From Marinomonas rhizomae (GTDB lineage Bacteria > Pseudomonadota > Gammaproteobacteria > Pseudomonadales > Marinomonadaceae): a DNA stretch of 64,000 nt. A model generated the notes under the pieces. The model was not told the origin of the DNA. It saw only the letters and a list, made by a program, of their open reading frames with translations, and searched no databases. The position numbers were made by a program, and so were the translations under genes. Positions within the stretch are counted from its first letter, which is position 1; each line of letters opens with the position of its first letter. Below are positions 19,705 to 28,048 of the stretch, one piece after another. The DNA lies in assembly GCF_003315485.1 (NCBI RefSeq), contig NZ_QNSE01000016.1:19295-83294 (forward strand). The letters run 5' to 3'.

Positions 19705-20886
19705 ATGCCAACAGGAAAAACCACACTTCGAGTTTTAGGAACGTCTGTTACCTTGATCGACAAGATCCGGGAACAAGCACAAAAAGACCTCAACATTGAC
19801 ATTGAATTTATCGTACGAAGTGTGCAAGACGCCCAACGAATCGCTGTGATGCAACCCGAAAGCTATGACATTTACGATCAGTGGTTCCACAATGTCGACT
19901 TTGTTTGGCCCGCTCAGTCTATACAGCCTATAGACGTTGATAGAATAGACCAGTGGGACCTCGTCAACTCGCTCCCTAAAACCGGACGAGTTTTGCCATC
20001 GCAACCCTTAGCACAAGGGTCAGAACCCTCGGGAAGATTATATGTTCAACATGACGGCTCGCTAGGCTCAACCCCCAGTAAACAAATTAGCATGCTGCCG
20101 CTCGCCCACAACGTGGACAGCTTTGCTTATAACGAAGCATTACTTCCTCCTGAACTTCGGGAACAAGAAGAAAGCTGGCAATGGCTGCTCGCTCCGCAAA
20201 TGAAAGGAAAGGCGGCTTTTCAAAATGATGCGGCAATGGGGACTATTGATGCCGCCATTGCTATCAACGCATCAGGCTTAGCCGAGTTTAAAGACCCCTC
20301 TAATTTGGCTTTAGCAGAAATTGATTTACTCATTCACATACTAAAAACGAAAAGAGACGCAGGTCAATTCGTTGAGTTTTGGAAAGATCATGACCAATCG
20401 ATTAAATTACTTAAATCCAAACGCTCTTACATCCAAAGCATTTGGGCACCGATTTATTACCGCAACCACTGCAACATCGCAGGTTTCAAGATGGCCAGCC
20501 CAAAAGAAGGTTATCGGGCATGGTGTGGCGGACTATCGGTTTCTAAATGCGCAACAGGACATAAATTAGACGACGTATATAAATACCTAAACTGGTGGCT
20601 CTCTGGTTGGCCAGGTTCTGTCATTGCAAGACAAGGCTATTACATCTCAAATACTGACAGTGTCAAAAACTATTTATCCGAAGAAGAGTGGCAGTTTTGG
20701 TATGAAGGAAAACCAGCCCTTAAAGACCTAAATGGTATAGATGATCAACCTCTCATCCCCAAAGGCAGCAAACGCTCAGGAGGCAGTTATGAACAACGCA
20801 TGTCAAATATTGCTGTCTGGAACTCCGTCATGGACGAACATAATTATCTAGTACGAAAATGGCGAGAACTTACAAAAGACGAATAA
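19705..20886 (+). CDS. Solute-binding-protein-like protein without signal peptide
   Basis: Periplasmic-binding-protein-like fold of the spermidine/putrescine (PotD-like) type, 393 residues. Recognisable segments are LRVLGTSVTL at the start, YDIYDQWFHN, MLPLAHNVDSFAYN, GKAAFQNDAAMGTIDA and the C-terminal YLNWWLSGWPG with RQGYYIS. The annotated start gives a protein that begins directly at the mature-domain sequence. No hydrophobic leader, lipobox or twin-arginine motif precedes it, and the AGAGAGA ribosome site fits this start. No ABC permease or ATPase lies in the cluster. It may be a cytoplasmic binding or sensory protein; export by a missed leader is the alternative. Confidence 0.75.
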   Translation: MPTGKTTLRVLGTSVTLIDKIREQAQKDLNIDIEFIVRSVQDAQRIAVMQPESYDIYDQWFHNVDFVWPAQSIQPIDVDRIDQWDLVNSLPKTGRVLPSQPLAQGSEPSGRLYVQHDGSLGSTPSKQISMLPLAHNVDSFAYNEALLPPELREQEESWQWLLAPQMKGKAAFQNDAAMGTIDAAIAINASGLAEFKDPSNLALAEIDLLIHILKTKRDAGQFVEFWKDHDQSIKLLKSKRSYIQSIWAPIYYRNHCNIAGFKMASPKEGYRAWCGGLSVSKCATGHKLDDVYKYLNWWLSGWPGSVIARQGYYISNTDSVKNYLSEEEWQFWYEGKPALKDLNGIDDQPLIPKGSKRSGGSYEQRMSNIAVWNSVMDEHNYLVRKWRELTKDE

Positions 20887-20953
20887 TAATATCCTCCCTT
20901 GCGCATCGGAAGGCCAAAACCGCTTTACGCAAGGGCTCACCAATAATAGCACC

Positions 20954-21928
20954 CTATACTTTAACCAAATAACGAGGTAGTTCAGGATCAGGCAAAACAG
21001 AGACGACTTTTAATCGTTGCAACGAGCGTTTTTGTGCATTCAGTAAATGCCCTTTCAAACTGTCTGCTGCCGCTTTTATGTTATCTTGCAACAACAACTC
21101 TAAGACTAATTTATGCTCTTTTAACGCGGCCACATCCATGGACAAGTTCAAGCTTGAAAAAAACACCTTATTCAAAACAACAGAACTTCGACAATGATTT
21201 AGTACATCTAGCAATTTAGCGTTATCAATATTTTTAAGCAGTACCCCATGAAGAAAATCTTCCACTAATGCAATATCCTCAATAGACATGTCTTGTCCAT
21301 TAAGCATTTCCTCATGTTTAGCAATCATCGTTGAAATAAGTAATTTATCCACGAATGGTGACGACACGATAAGGGCAGAAGGCTCTAAATAGGCTCTTAT
21401 TTCATAATCATCTTTGATTTGTCGCGCGGTCAGCGGCCCTGCCAACCAAGAAGAGTAAGGTTCCTTTTCAACCACCCCTCGATCACGTAAACGCAATAAA
21501 GCTTCGCGGATCACCATTTTACTGACACCATAGTGTTCAGCGGCACGCCCTTCTTCCACTTTATAATGACCAAACACCATACAAGTGGAGATTTGTTCGA
21601 ACAAATCCTCAAAAATCTTTTCGCTTAAATTGCGATTATCAACTTCCTGGTCAGACTCCAGCCCTAAATCATTTTTATTGACAGCTCGTCGAATCGGCTC
21701 AATATTGCTTGTTTCAGTATTTCCAACAATGAAACCACGTCCATCAAAACGGCTAATCCTCCCCTTTTCACTTAATAATGTAAGTGCTTTACGTACAGGT
21801 ACGCGACTTGTGCCAAACAACTCACCTAGCGGACCTTCTAAAAGCACCACTCCTTGGGAAAGTAAGCCAGACTGAATCGCGTCATCCAGAACCTGATAAA
21901 TTAATTCGTACCGAAGTTTTCCTTTCAA
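20954..21928 (-). CDS. GntR family regulator with two winged-helix domains and FCD-like sensor
   Basis: Regulator of 324 residues with unusual architecture. A first GntR-type winged helix covers about residues 5-67 (LGELFGTSRVPVRKALTLLSEKGRI) and a second about 100-165 (AAEHYGVSKMVIREALLRLRDRGVV). An FCD-type all-helical effector domain follows. A normal FadR-subfamily protein has only one DNA-binding domain and about 230 residues. It converges with the preceding cluster and is the only regulator near it, so it probably controls the amidase/imidase operon. The linker between the winged helices is charged and low in hydrophobics. Confidence 0.82.
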   Translation of the reverse strand: MKGKLRYELIYQVLDDAIQSGLLSQGVVLLEGPLGELFGTSRVPVRKALTLLSEKGRISRFDGRGFIVGNTETSNIEPIRRAVNKNDLGLESDQEVDNRNLSEKIFEDLFEQISTCMVFGHYKVEEGRAAEHYGVSKMVIREALLRLRDRGVVEKEPYSSWLAGPLTARQIKDDYEIRAYLEPSALIVSSPFVDKLLISTMIAKHEEMLNGQDMSIEDIALVEDFLHGVLLKNIDNAKLLDVLNHCRSSVVLNKVFFSSLNLSMDVAALKEHKLVLELLLQDNIKAAADSLKGHLLNAQKRSLQRLKVVSVLPDPELPRYLVKV

Positions 21929-22022
21929 ATCAATACTCTCAAAAACGTTTTAAGCATAACAATACTATATTAAGGCCTATTTAACTGAGGAAATAATTCC
22001 AAAGAACTTTTCTATAAAATGA

Positions 22023-23207
22023 TTAAACATACTTCCCTGCACAAAAGCCACTCGCCCACGCCCATTGGAAATTATAACCACCAAGCCAGCCGGTAACGTC
22101 GAGTACTTCACCTATAAAGTAGAGTCCTTTTTGTTTTTGCGATTCGAAAGTTTTCGACGACACTTCATTTGTATTCACACCACCTAGAGTCACTTCTGCA
22201 GTACGATAACCTTCGGTTCCATTAGGAGCGATGTCAAAGTTGGCAAGATAATGAAACAGGCTGTCGATTTGATCGTTGGATGTTTGTGCGCTTCGCTCGG
22301 TTAACCAAGGGAATTCTATTTTAATTAGCTCTACCAATCGCTTTGGTAATAAATTTGATAAGAAGCCTTCATAGCTTTTTTTCGGAGTGCTGCGACGAAC
22401 GTCAAGTAAGTCGTCTAATGACAAGGTTGGGGCGATATTTATAGCAAGCGCTTCGCCCGGCTGCCAAAAATTGGTAATTTGTAAAATAGATGGACCACTG
22501 ACACCTCGATGGGTAAACAACATTGGTTCTTGGAATGTGACGTCATTTGCGGTTGCAGAAACCTCGCAAGCAATACCTGACAATTCAGCTAGCTGTGCTT
22601 TTCGATCTGGCTGTATTGTAATAGGAACCAAGCTAGCACGAGTAGGTAAAATACCGTGCCCAACTTGTTTAGCAATTTCGTAACCAAAGCCTGTTGCGCC
22701 CATGGTTGGAATCGACAACCCGCCTGTGGCAACTACGAGGGATTCACAAGCAAAGTCCCCTTGGTTAGTTTTAACTACAGTCTGCCCGTCTTGAAAATCA
22801 ATATGATGAATTTTAGTGTTTAACTTTAATTCTGCGCCAGACCATTCAAGCTCTGTCAGCAATATATCGAGCAAGTCTTTTGCCGAATGTTCACAAAATA
22901 ATTGCCCCGGTGTTTTCTCGACATAATCCAGACCGTGACGATCCACTAGATCAACAAAGTCTTGCGACGAAAAACGACGTAATGCAGAGATGCAAAAATG
23001 TGGATTGTCAGATAGAAAATGTTTAGGGGCGGCATCCATGTTAGTAAAGTTACAGCGACCTCCACCAGACATCAGAATTTTCTTACCTGCTTTATTTGAG
23101 TGATCTAACACCACCACGCTCTTACCTCGGTAGCCTGCTGTTGCAGCACACATTAAACCAGACGCTCCAGCACCAATTACGATCACATCAACTTTATCCA
23201 CAACCAT
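22023..23207 (-). CDS. BaiN/HI0933-family FAD-dependent oxidoreductase
   Basis: Flavoprotein of the HI0933/YhiN/BaiN family, about 394 residues from the preferred ATG at 23207. The N-terminal dinucleotide motif VIGAGASGLMCAATAG, the KKILMSGGGRCNFTN segment, and C-terminal GLYFIGEVLDVTGWLGGYNFQWAWASG are diagnostic. The frame can be extended 29 residues upstream, but those residues precede the conserved N-terminus and lack family character. The physiological reaction of most members is unknown. The gene stands alone between the GntR gene and a long intergenic region. Confidence 0.88.
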   Translation of the reverse strand: MVVDKVDVIVIGAGASGLMCAATAGYRGKSVVVLDHSNKAGKKILMSGGGRCNFTNMDAAPKHFLSDNPHFCISALRRFSSQDFVDLVDRHGLDYVEKTPGQLFCEHSAKDLLDILLTELEWSGAELKLNTKIHHIDFQDGQTVVKTNQGDFACESLVVATGGLSIPTMGATGFGYEIAKQVGHGILPTRASLVPITIQPDRKAQLAELSGIACEVSATANDVTFQEPMLFTHRGVSGPSILQITNFWQPGEALAINIAPTLSLDDLLDVRRSTPKKSYEGFLSNLLPKRLVELIKIEFPWLTERSAQTSNDQIDSLFHYLANFDIAPNGTEGYRTAEVTLGGVNTNEVSSKTFESQKQKGLYFIGEVLDVTGWLGGYNFQWAWASGFCAGKYV

Positions 23208-23546
23208 CCCCACTACTTTAATTATGGCTGCATTATAGTGTCTAAGACATTTATTACCATCGAATCCAGTGAGTTTTGTTTCAAATACATACAAAAACCG
23301 AATCGAAAAATCTTGTCCACAGAAACCGTTAAGAAGGCTGTGGGAATCACAAAAAAAACTTTATTTTTCAATCAACTAAATAAAATCAAACATTATTTTA
23401 AATATTTTGAATATTCATAATTCAGGTCAAGTTTAATAATTTTCCTAAAAAAGCAAACTTTTTTTGGAAAAGACTCTATACAAAATAACTGTTTGAATAT
23501 ACAGTACTGTATAAATAAACAGTAAAGATATTTTAAGGATACGGAT
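23208..23546. other. Intergenic region holding the tandem SOS boxes
   Basis: AT-rich 339-base gap between the divergent BaiN-type gene and the unknown gene at 23547. Apart from the two LexA boxes at 23487-23524 I see no gene or RNA here. Confidence 0.6.
23487..23524 (+). promoter_or_regulatory. Two adjacent LexA (SOS) boxes
   Basis: Two CTGT-N8-ACAG boxes lie back to back. Box 1 spans 23487-23506, with CTGT at 23489-23492 and ACAG at 23501-23504. Box 2 spans 23505-23524, with CTGT at 23507-23510 and ACAG at 23519-23522. Box 2 matches the enterobacterial/gammaproteobacterial consensus TACTGT-(AT)n-ACAGTA throughout and its spacer is entirely A/T. The boxes share the TA at 23505-23506. They end 22 bases before the ATG at 23547. 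Overlapping double boxes of this type are known from colicin and other tightly repressed SOS promoters. Confidence 0.82.
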
Positions 23547-24122
23547 ATGATCAAGCTATTAACCCCTATTCATAAAGTGGCACTTCTGGGTGTTATCGCC
23601 TTGGCTTTGTATGCACCAGCAAAAGATCTTATTGAGATTGCACAAACACATTTTGCAAAAGAAACGATTCATATTATTGACGCCTCTTTTGGCACGAATA
23701 TGCCGTGGCAAGAATCAAACTCTTCATATGTCAAAGTGAATCAAAATGCACAAACAAGCTTAGCCCGCTCTCAAATTATCTACACAAAATTACGCTTCAC
23801 CAATCCAACATCTGAGCCACAAACTTACCGTAAAATTTGGTTAAACTTCTCTCACGCTAATGGCGATCAGGAATACACAACAGATTACACCTTATACAAC
23901 ACAGAAACACGTCAGCGTCTGATTGGACAATCTGTTCAATTGGGAGCAAATAGTAGTGTGGATGTGGTTGCGGCTTATCGATTCATTCCTAGTTATAAGA
24001 ATAAATCGCCTATTAGCATGAGTGTTTCTTGGGAAGGTCAAAACCTTCTAAGAGATAGAGCTTGTGAATATGACCTAAACAATACAGCAGGTAATACCTT
24101 TCAATATCAGTGTGGAAATTAA
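23547..24122 (+). CDS. Unknown membrane-anchored/exported protein under SOS-box control
   Basis: Protein of 191 residues that I cannot place in a family. Residues 8-25 form one hydrophobic segment (HKVALLGVIALALYAP), which could be a signal anchor or uncleaved leader, and the rest is hydrophilic. The body looks beta-rich (YTKLRFTNPTSEPQTYRKIW, then ISMSVSWEGQNLL), like small immunoglobulin-like exported domains. Two cysteines near the C-terminus (RACEYD, YQCGN) could form a disulphide outside the membrane. The ATG follows AAGGAT. It is preceded by two LexA boxes and followed by a perfect hairpin that overlaps its stop codon, so it is a single-gene unit expected to be DNA-damage induced. It is not clearly a toxin, lysis or SulA-like protein. 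Confidence 0.75.
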   Translation: MIKLLTPIHKVALLGVIALALYAPAKDLIEIAQTHFAKETIHIIDASFGTNMPWQESNSSYVKVNQNAQTSLARSQIIYTKLRFTNPTSEPQTYRKIWLNFSHANGDQEYTTDYTLYNTETRQRLIGQSVQLGANSSVDVVAAYRFIPSYKNKSPISMSVSWEGQNLLRDRACEYDLNNTAGNTFQYQCGN

Positions 24123-24137
24123 ATCACACTGATATTG
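24102..24137 (+). terminator. 13-bp perfect hairpin spanning the stop codon of the SOS-box gene
   Basis: CAATATCAGTGTG (24102-24114) pairs exactly with CACACTGATATTG (24125-24137) around a 10-base loop holding the TAA. There is no T-run after it. It could act as a weak or protein-dependent terminator, or as an mRNA 3'-end stabiliser. Confidence 0.55.
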
Positions 24138-24162
24138 TAAAAAATGAGCAAATACATCCATT

Positions 24163-24181
24163 GATAATCGTTTTCATTTCT
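24163..24181 (+). promoter_or_regulatory. Fur box before the imelysin operon
   Basis: GATAATCGTTTTCATTTCT matches the 19-base Fur consensus at 14 of 19 positions by eye, including the GATAAT and TCATT halves. It lies 39 bases before the ATG of the first imelysin gene, where a repressor would block the promoter. Confidence 0.7.
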
Positions 24182-24220
24182 AATATTATGCTTGCACAAA
24201 ATAATATTGGAGCTTCAGAC

Positions 24221-25516
24221 ATGAAACGATTGTTAACACCCATCGCAATATGCGTGACAGGCGCATTACTTACAGCTTGCGGACCCGCTAACGTAAAACA
24301 AGAATCAAATGCTATTACAGCAAGTTCCGTTGTCGTCCATTATGCTGATATTGCAGAAGCTGTTTACGGCGATTCTTTAATAACAGCGAAAGCACTTCGC
24401 TCCTCTATTGATACCTTCCTAGCGAACCCAACTGAAGCAAACTTGAAAGCCGCTCGCGTAGCGTGGATTGCTGCTCGTGTTCCTTACCAACAAAGTGAAG
24501 TGTATCGCTTTGGTAACCCAATCGTGGATGAATGGGAAGGTAAAGTTAACGCTTGGCCATTAGATGAAGGCTTAATCGATTATGTTGCAGTTGACAGCTA
24601 TGGCACAGAATCCGATCTAAACCCTCTTTATGCTGCAAATGTTATCGCTTCAACAAGCTTAACAATTGGTGGCGTAAAAGTAGATACAACCGATATTACT
24701 CCTGAACTGATTGCTGACAGTCTTCAAGAAGCCGATGGCGTAGAAGCTAACGTTGCCAGTGGCTACCATGCAATTGAGTTTTTATTATGGGGACAAGACC
24801 TAAACGGCACCAACCCTGGCGCAGGTGAACGCTCTGCTACAGACTTCGACCTAAATAATTGTACAAACGGTAATTGTGATCGTCGCCGTGACTATTTAGC
24901 AGCCGCTACTGATTTGCTCATTTCTGATTTAGAAGAAATGGCAAATAACTGGAAGCAAGGTGGCGCTGCACGTACGGCACTATTAGAACAATCACCAGAG
25001 CAAGGTCTTTCCACTATTCTTACAGGTATGGGAAGCTTAGCGTACGGTGAACTAGGCGGCGAAAGAACCAAACTTGGCTTAATGCTGCACGATCCAGAAG
25101 AAGAGCATGACTGTTTCTCTGATAATACCCATTGGTCACATTACTATGACGCCAAAGGCATCAAAAATGCATACCTAGGTGAATACAAGCGTGTTGATGG
25201 TAGCTGGGTAAAAGGCGCATCTCTATCTAATCTAGTAGCAAAGCAAAACCCACAGCTAGATTCAGAAATGAAACAGAAGCTTAACAAAACTGAAGACGCC
25301 GCTCAGGCTATGGTAGATGCCGCAGAAAAAGGTCAAACTTTTGATGTTCTAATTGCCATGAATAACACAAAAGGTAACCAGCTAGTACAAACTTTTGTTG
25401 ATTCATTGGTAAACGAAACGCGTACCACTGAAGAAGTCATTCATGAGCTAAATCTTGAAGGCATTGCTCTTGAAGGGTCCGATAGTTTGGATAACCCAAG
25501 CGCAGTATTTGAATAG
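24221..25516 (+). CDS. Imelysin (peptidase M75) family lipoprotein
   Basis: Imelysin-family protein of about 431 residues, made as a lipoprotein: MKRLLTPIAICVTGALLTAC gives a lipobox LTAC. An earlier in-frame start would add 37 residues before this leader and has no ribosome site, whereas GGAG precedes the ATG at 24221. The imelysin GxHxxE signature is present as GYHAIEFLLWG. Members such as IrpA and the Pseudomonas IcmP are iron-regulated envelope proteins thought to bind iron or haem; peptidase activity is doubtful. A Fur box lies upstream. First of four genes that recur together in proteobacteria. Confidence 0.88.
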   Translation: MKRLLTPIAICVTGALLTACGPANVKQESNAITASSVVVHYADIAEAVYGDSLITAKALRSSIDTFLANPTEANLKAARVAWIAARVPYQQSEVYRFGNPIVDEWEGKVNAWPLDEGLIDYVAVDSYGTESDLNPLYAANVIASTSLTIGGVKVDTTDITPELIADSLQEADGVEANVASGYHAIEFLLWGQDLNGTNPGAGERSATDFDLNNCTNGNCDRRRDYLAAATDLLISDLEEMANNWKQGGAARTALLEQSPEQGLSTILTGMGSLAYGELGGERTKLGLMLHDPEEEHDCFSDNTHWSHYYDAKGIKNAYLGEYKRVDGSWVKGASLSNLVAKQNPQLDSEMKQKLNKTEDAAQAMVDAAEKGQTFDVLIAMNNTKGNQLVQTFVDSLVNETRTTEEVIHELNLEGIALEGSDSLDNPSAVFE

Positions 25517-25604
25517 AACAGAGTAATCTGCCACCTATAATAAACAACAAATGAGATACCAAGGAAGATGTGTCATTTAGTCAGTTAATGGTATTTGTCT
25601 ATTT

Positions 25605-26984
25605 ATGACTGCAAATGTAAAAAATGGTATTTTTTTAGTAGCTGGCGTTTACGCCAGCTTTTTTTGTTTTCAGAACAAAGCTATTGCCAGTGATTATTCA
25701 AGCCCCCTTCCCGGTATCAAGATTGAAGAGAAGTTCGATTTTTATATTGGTGAAGGTGTTTTTCAAAAATTTTGGGTACCTGCACCCTCTTCAACCACGG
25801 CCAGTGATGGTCTTGGTCCACTATTTAATACTCGCTCCTGCAATAATTGCCATGTCAATAATGGGCGAGGACATGCTCCGGAAGCGAATGTAAGTGGCGT
25901 GTCCGTCCCTTCTTTTTTAATTAGACTAGGAAAGTCTTATCCTGCTTACAACAATAAGACGAATAAAATTTACCCACACATTGGCGACAAACGCTATGGC
26001 CATCAGCTGCAAGGTCAAAGCTCTCCTGGAATTTCGCCTGAAGGTGATTATTACCTCACTTACAGCACAAAGATTGAAACACTAAAAGATGGCACTAAGA
26101 TCGAACTAAGAAAACCCAACCTCCATTGGAATACGCTTCATTATGGCGATTTCGAATCAAGCACTGGCTTTTCTATGCTTGTGTCGCCAGCTTTAGTTGG
26201 AATGGGTTTATTGGATAACATTCCAGACAAAACGATTATTTCTGCTGCCGACCCGGATGATAAAAACAAGGATGGCATTAGCGGCCGTGTAAGCTGGGTG
26301 TTCAGCGGGAAAGAAAGAGCGATTGGACGATTTGGCTATAAGGCATCCGCCACAAGTGTCAGCGCTCAAAACCAATCAGCTTTTAATACAGATTTAGGCT
26401 TATCAACCCCCCTCAATACTAACCCATCAGGCGATTGCACCGAGTTTCAGCACGATTGCATGCAAAGCCCAAATGGAAATAGCCCACACCTAGATCATTT
26501 AGAAGTTGATAAACAACAAGCAAGATTGGTCGACCTTTTTGTCTCATTGTCTTCGCCTCCGGCAATGCGTAATCTAACCAGCAGCACTTTTTTAGAGGGT
26601 AAACGCTTGTTTGAAGATGGCAGCTGTGCGAGTTGCCACACTCCTAAAATGAAGACTGGGAGTCATTCAAATTTCGCAGCATTAAACAATCGCACTTTTT
26701 ACCCTTTTACGGATATGCTACTACACGATATGGGGCCAGAGCTTGCTAGTGGATTCCCCAGCTTTTCGGCCAGTCCTAGTGAATGGCGAACAGCACCTCT
26801 TTGGGGGATAGGCTTATCTGAAAAAACTTCAGGCCGCGTTAGCTTTCTGCATGATGGCCGGGCTCAAACTATTGAAGAAGCCATTCTCTGGCATGGCGGC
26901 GAAGCCAAACGCAGCCAAAAATATTACAAGAACCTTAACAAAGAACAACGCAAGAAACTCATCTACTTTTTGGAGTCGCTGTAA
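25605..26984 (+). CDS. Di-haem oxidoreductase family protein (DUF1111)
   Basis: Exported c-type cytochrome of 459 residues. A signal peptide ends about residue 28 (FCFQNKAIASDYSS). Two haem-binding motifs are visible, CNNCH in the N-terminal half (about residue 80) and CASCH (about 345). HDMGPELASG and FLHDGRAQTIEEAILWHGGEA are family hallmarks of the DUF1111 'thiol oxidoreductase' group related to MauG/cytochrome c peroxidases. It is the second gene of the Fur-box operon, and its stop overlaps the next ATG by one base. It presumably handles electrons or iron redox for the imelysin proteins in the periplasm. Confidence 0.88.
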   Translation: MTANVKNGIFLVAGVYASFFCFQNKAIASDYSSPLPGIKIEEKFDFYIGEGVFQKFWVPAPSSTTASDGLGPLFNTRSCNNCHVNNGRGHAPEANVSGVSVPSFLIRLGKSYPAYNNKTNKIYPHIGDKRYGHQLQGQSSPGISPEGDYYLTYSTKIETLKDGTKIELRKPNLHWNTLHYGDFESSTGFSMLVSPALVGMGLLDNIPDKTIISAADPDDKNKDGISGRVSWVFSGKERAIGRFGYKASATSVSAQNQSAFNTDLGLSTPLNTNPSGDCTEFQHDCMQSPNGNSPHLDHLEVDKQQARLVDLFVSLSSPPAMRNLTSSTFLEGKRLFEDGSCASCHTPKMKTGSHSNFAALNNRTFYPFTDMLLHDMGPELASGFPSFSASPSEWRTAPLWGIGLSEKTSGRVSFLHDGRAQTIEEAILWHGGEAKRSQKYYKNLNKEQRKKLIYFLESL

Positions 26985-28042
26985 TGAAATATTTTCCTAA
27001 GCTAATCGCTCTCGCCATTAGCGCCTCTACCCCTCTACTTGTCTCTGCAGGACAATGGGAAGGCCCATTAAATGGCATTGTGAACAATGTGGTAAAGCAA
27101 GGCTACGAGTCATATGCCAGCTCATCAAAAACATTACTAGAACGCACCAATACTCTCTGCGCCTCACCTTCCCAAGCAACACTGCATGACGCACAAGAAG
27201 CCTTCCAAGCCAATGCGTTAGATTGGCAGCAGGTGCAATGGTTAAACTTTGGACCAGTTACCTATTTCATGCGCTACTACGCCTTTGAATATTGGCCAGA
27301 CAAAAAAGGCGTAACCCAACGCCAACTAAGAACGCTAGTGCAAGGCGATCCAGCAGTTATGGATGCACCAAAATTTTGGACATCCGCTAGTATTGCTGTA
27401 CGCGGACTAACAGCAATAGAGAGTCTGCTTTACCACCCTGATTTCGAGCCAGTAAAATCTGCCGAACATTGCCGCTTACTTGAAAAGGTAACAGACCATC
27501 ATCTAGAAAGCTCTGTTGCTGTTGCTAAACAGTGGCAAAATGGAAAGGCGCAAGATTGGGTATTTGACGAAGAAGGCACAGGCTTTGACCCTGAAAAAGT
27601 TGCCTTAGAGCTGTTTCTACAACAATGGATTGAGCATATGTCAGCGGTTAAAGACGCTAAGCTCGAAACCCCTATTGGCTATAATGGTCGAGAAAACCTG
27701 AAGCTTGCTGAGTTTTATCGAAGCGATCTATCCCTGAAAGCTATACAAAAGAACTTACAGTCTTACCGTGAAATTTATCATCTAGGCTCACCGTCTTTAT
27801 ATGAGCTAGCAAAACAAACCAACCCTGCCCTAGCAGATCAATTTGATGAGCAACTCACACAGAATATAAAGTTGGCCCTTCAATTACCAAGTGACTTCTT
27901 CCATACAAACCATACACAAGAAGAACGCATCTCGCTGGCAAAACCACTCGTAAAATCTATCTCTAACAGCCAATCTTACTTATCAAGCATGGTCACTCAA
28001 CTAGGTTTCCAAATTGGCTTTAATAGTAGAGACGGAGACTAA
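26984..28042 (+). CDS. Imelysin family protein, second copy
   Basis: Periplasmic imelysin-family protein, 352 residues, with a cleavable signal peptide (MKYFPKLIALAISASTPLLV, then SAG). It is diverged from the first copy. The conserved GxHxxE is replaced by GLTAIESLLYHPD, so the histidine is absent while the glutamate remains. This is typical of the second imelysin in such operons and suggests different metal binding. It is coupled to the di-haem gene by a stop/start overlap and followed six bases later by the DUF1513 gene. Confidence 0.85.
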   Translation: MKYFPKLIALAISASTPLLVSAGQWEGPLNGIVNNVVKQGYESYASSSKTLLERTNTLCASPSQATLHDAQEAFQANALDWQQVQWLNFGPVTYFMRYYAFEYWPDKKGVTQRQLRTLVQGDPAVMDAPKFWTSASIAVRGLTAIESLLYHPDFEPVKSAEHCRLLEKVTDHHLESSVAVAKQWQNGKAQDWVFDEEGTGFDPEKVALELFLQQWIEHMSAVKDAKLETPIGYNGRENLKLAEFYRSDLSLKAIQKNLQSYREIYHLGSPSLYELAKQTNPALADQFDEQLTQNIKLALQLPSDFFHTNHTQEERISLAKPLVKSISNSQSYLSSMVTQLGFQIGFNSRDGD

Positions 28043-28048
28043 CTTACG

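Noticed and set aside
20896..20935. CCCTTGCG / CGCAAGGG inverted repeat between the binding-protein-like gene and the GntR gene
   Set aside because: The loop is 24 bases and no T-run follows on either strand, so I do not call it a terminator.
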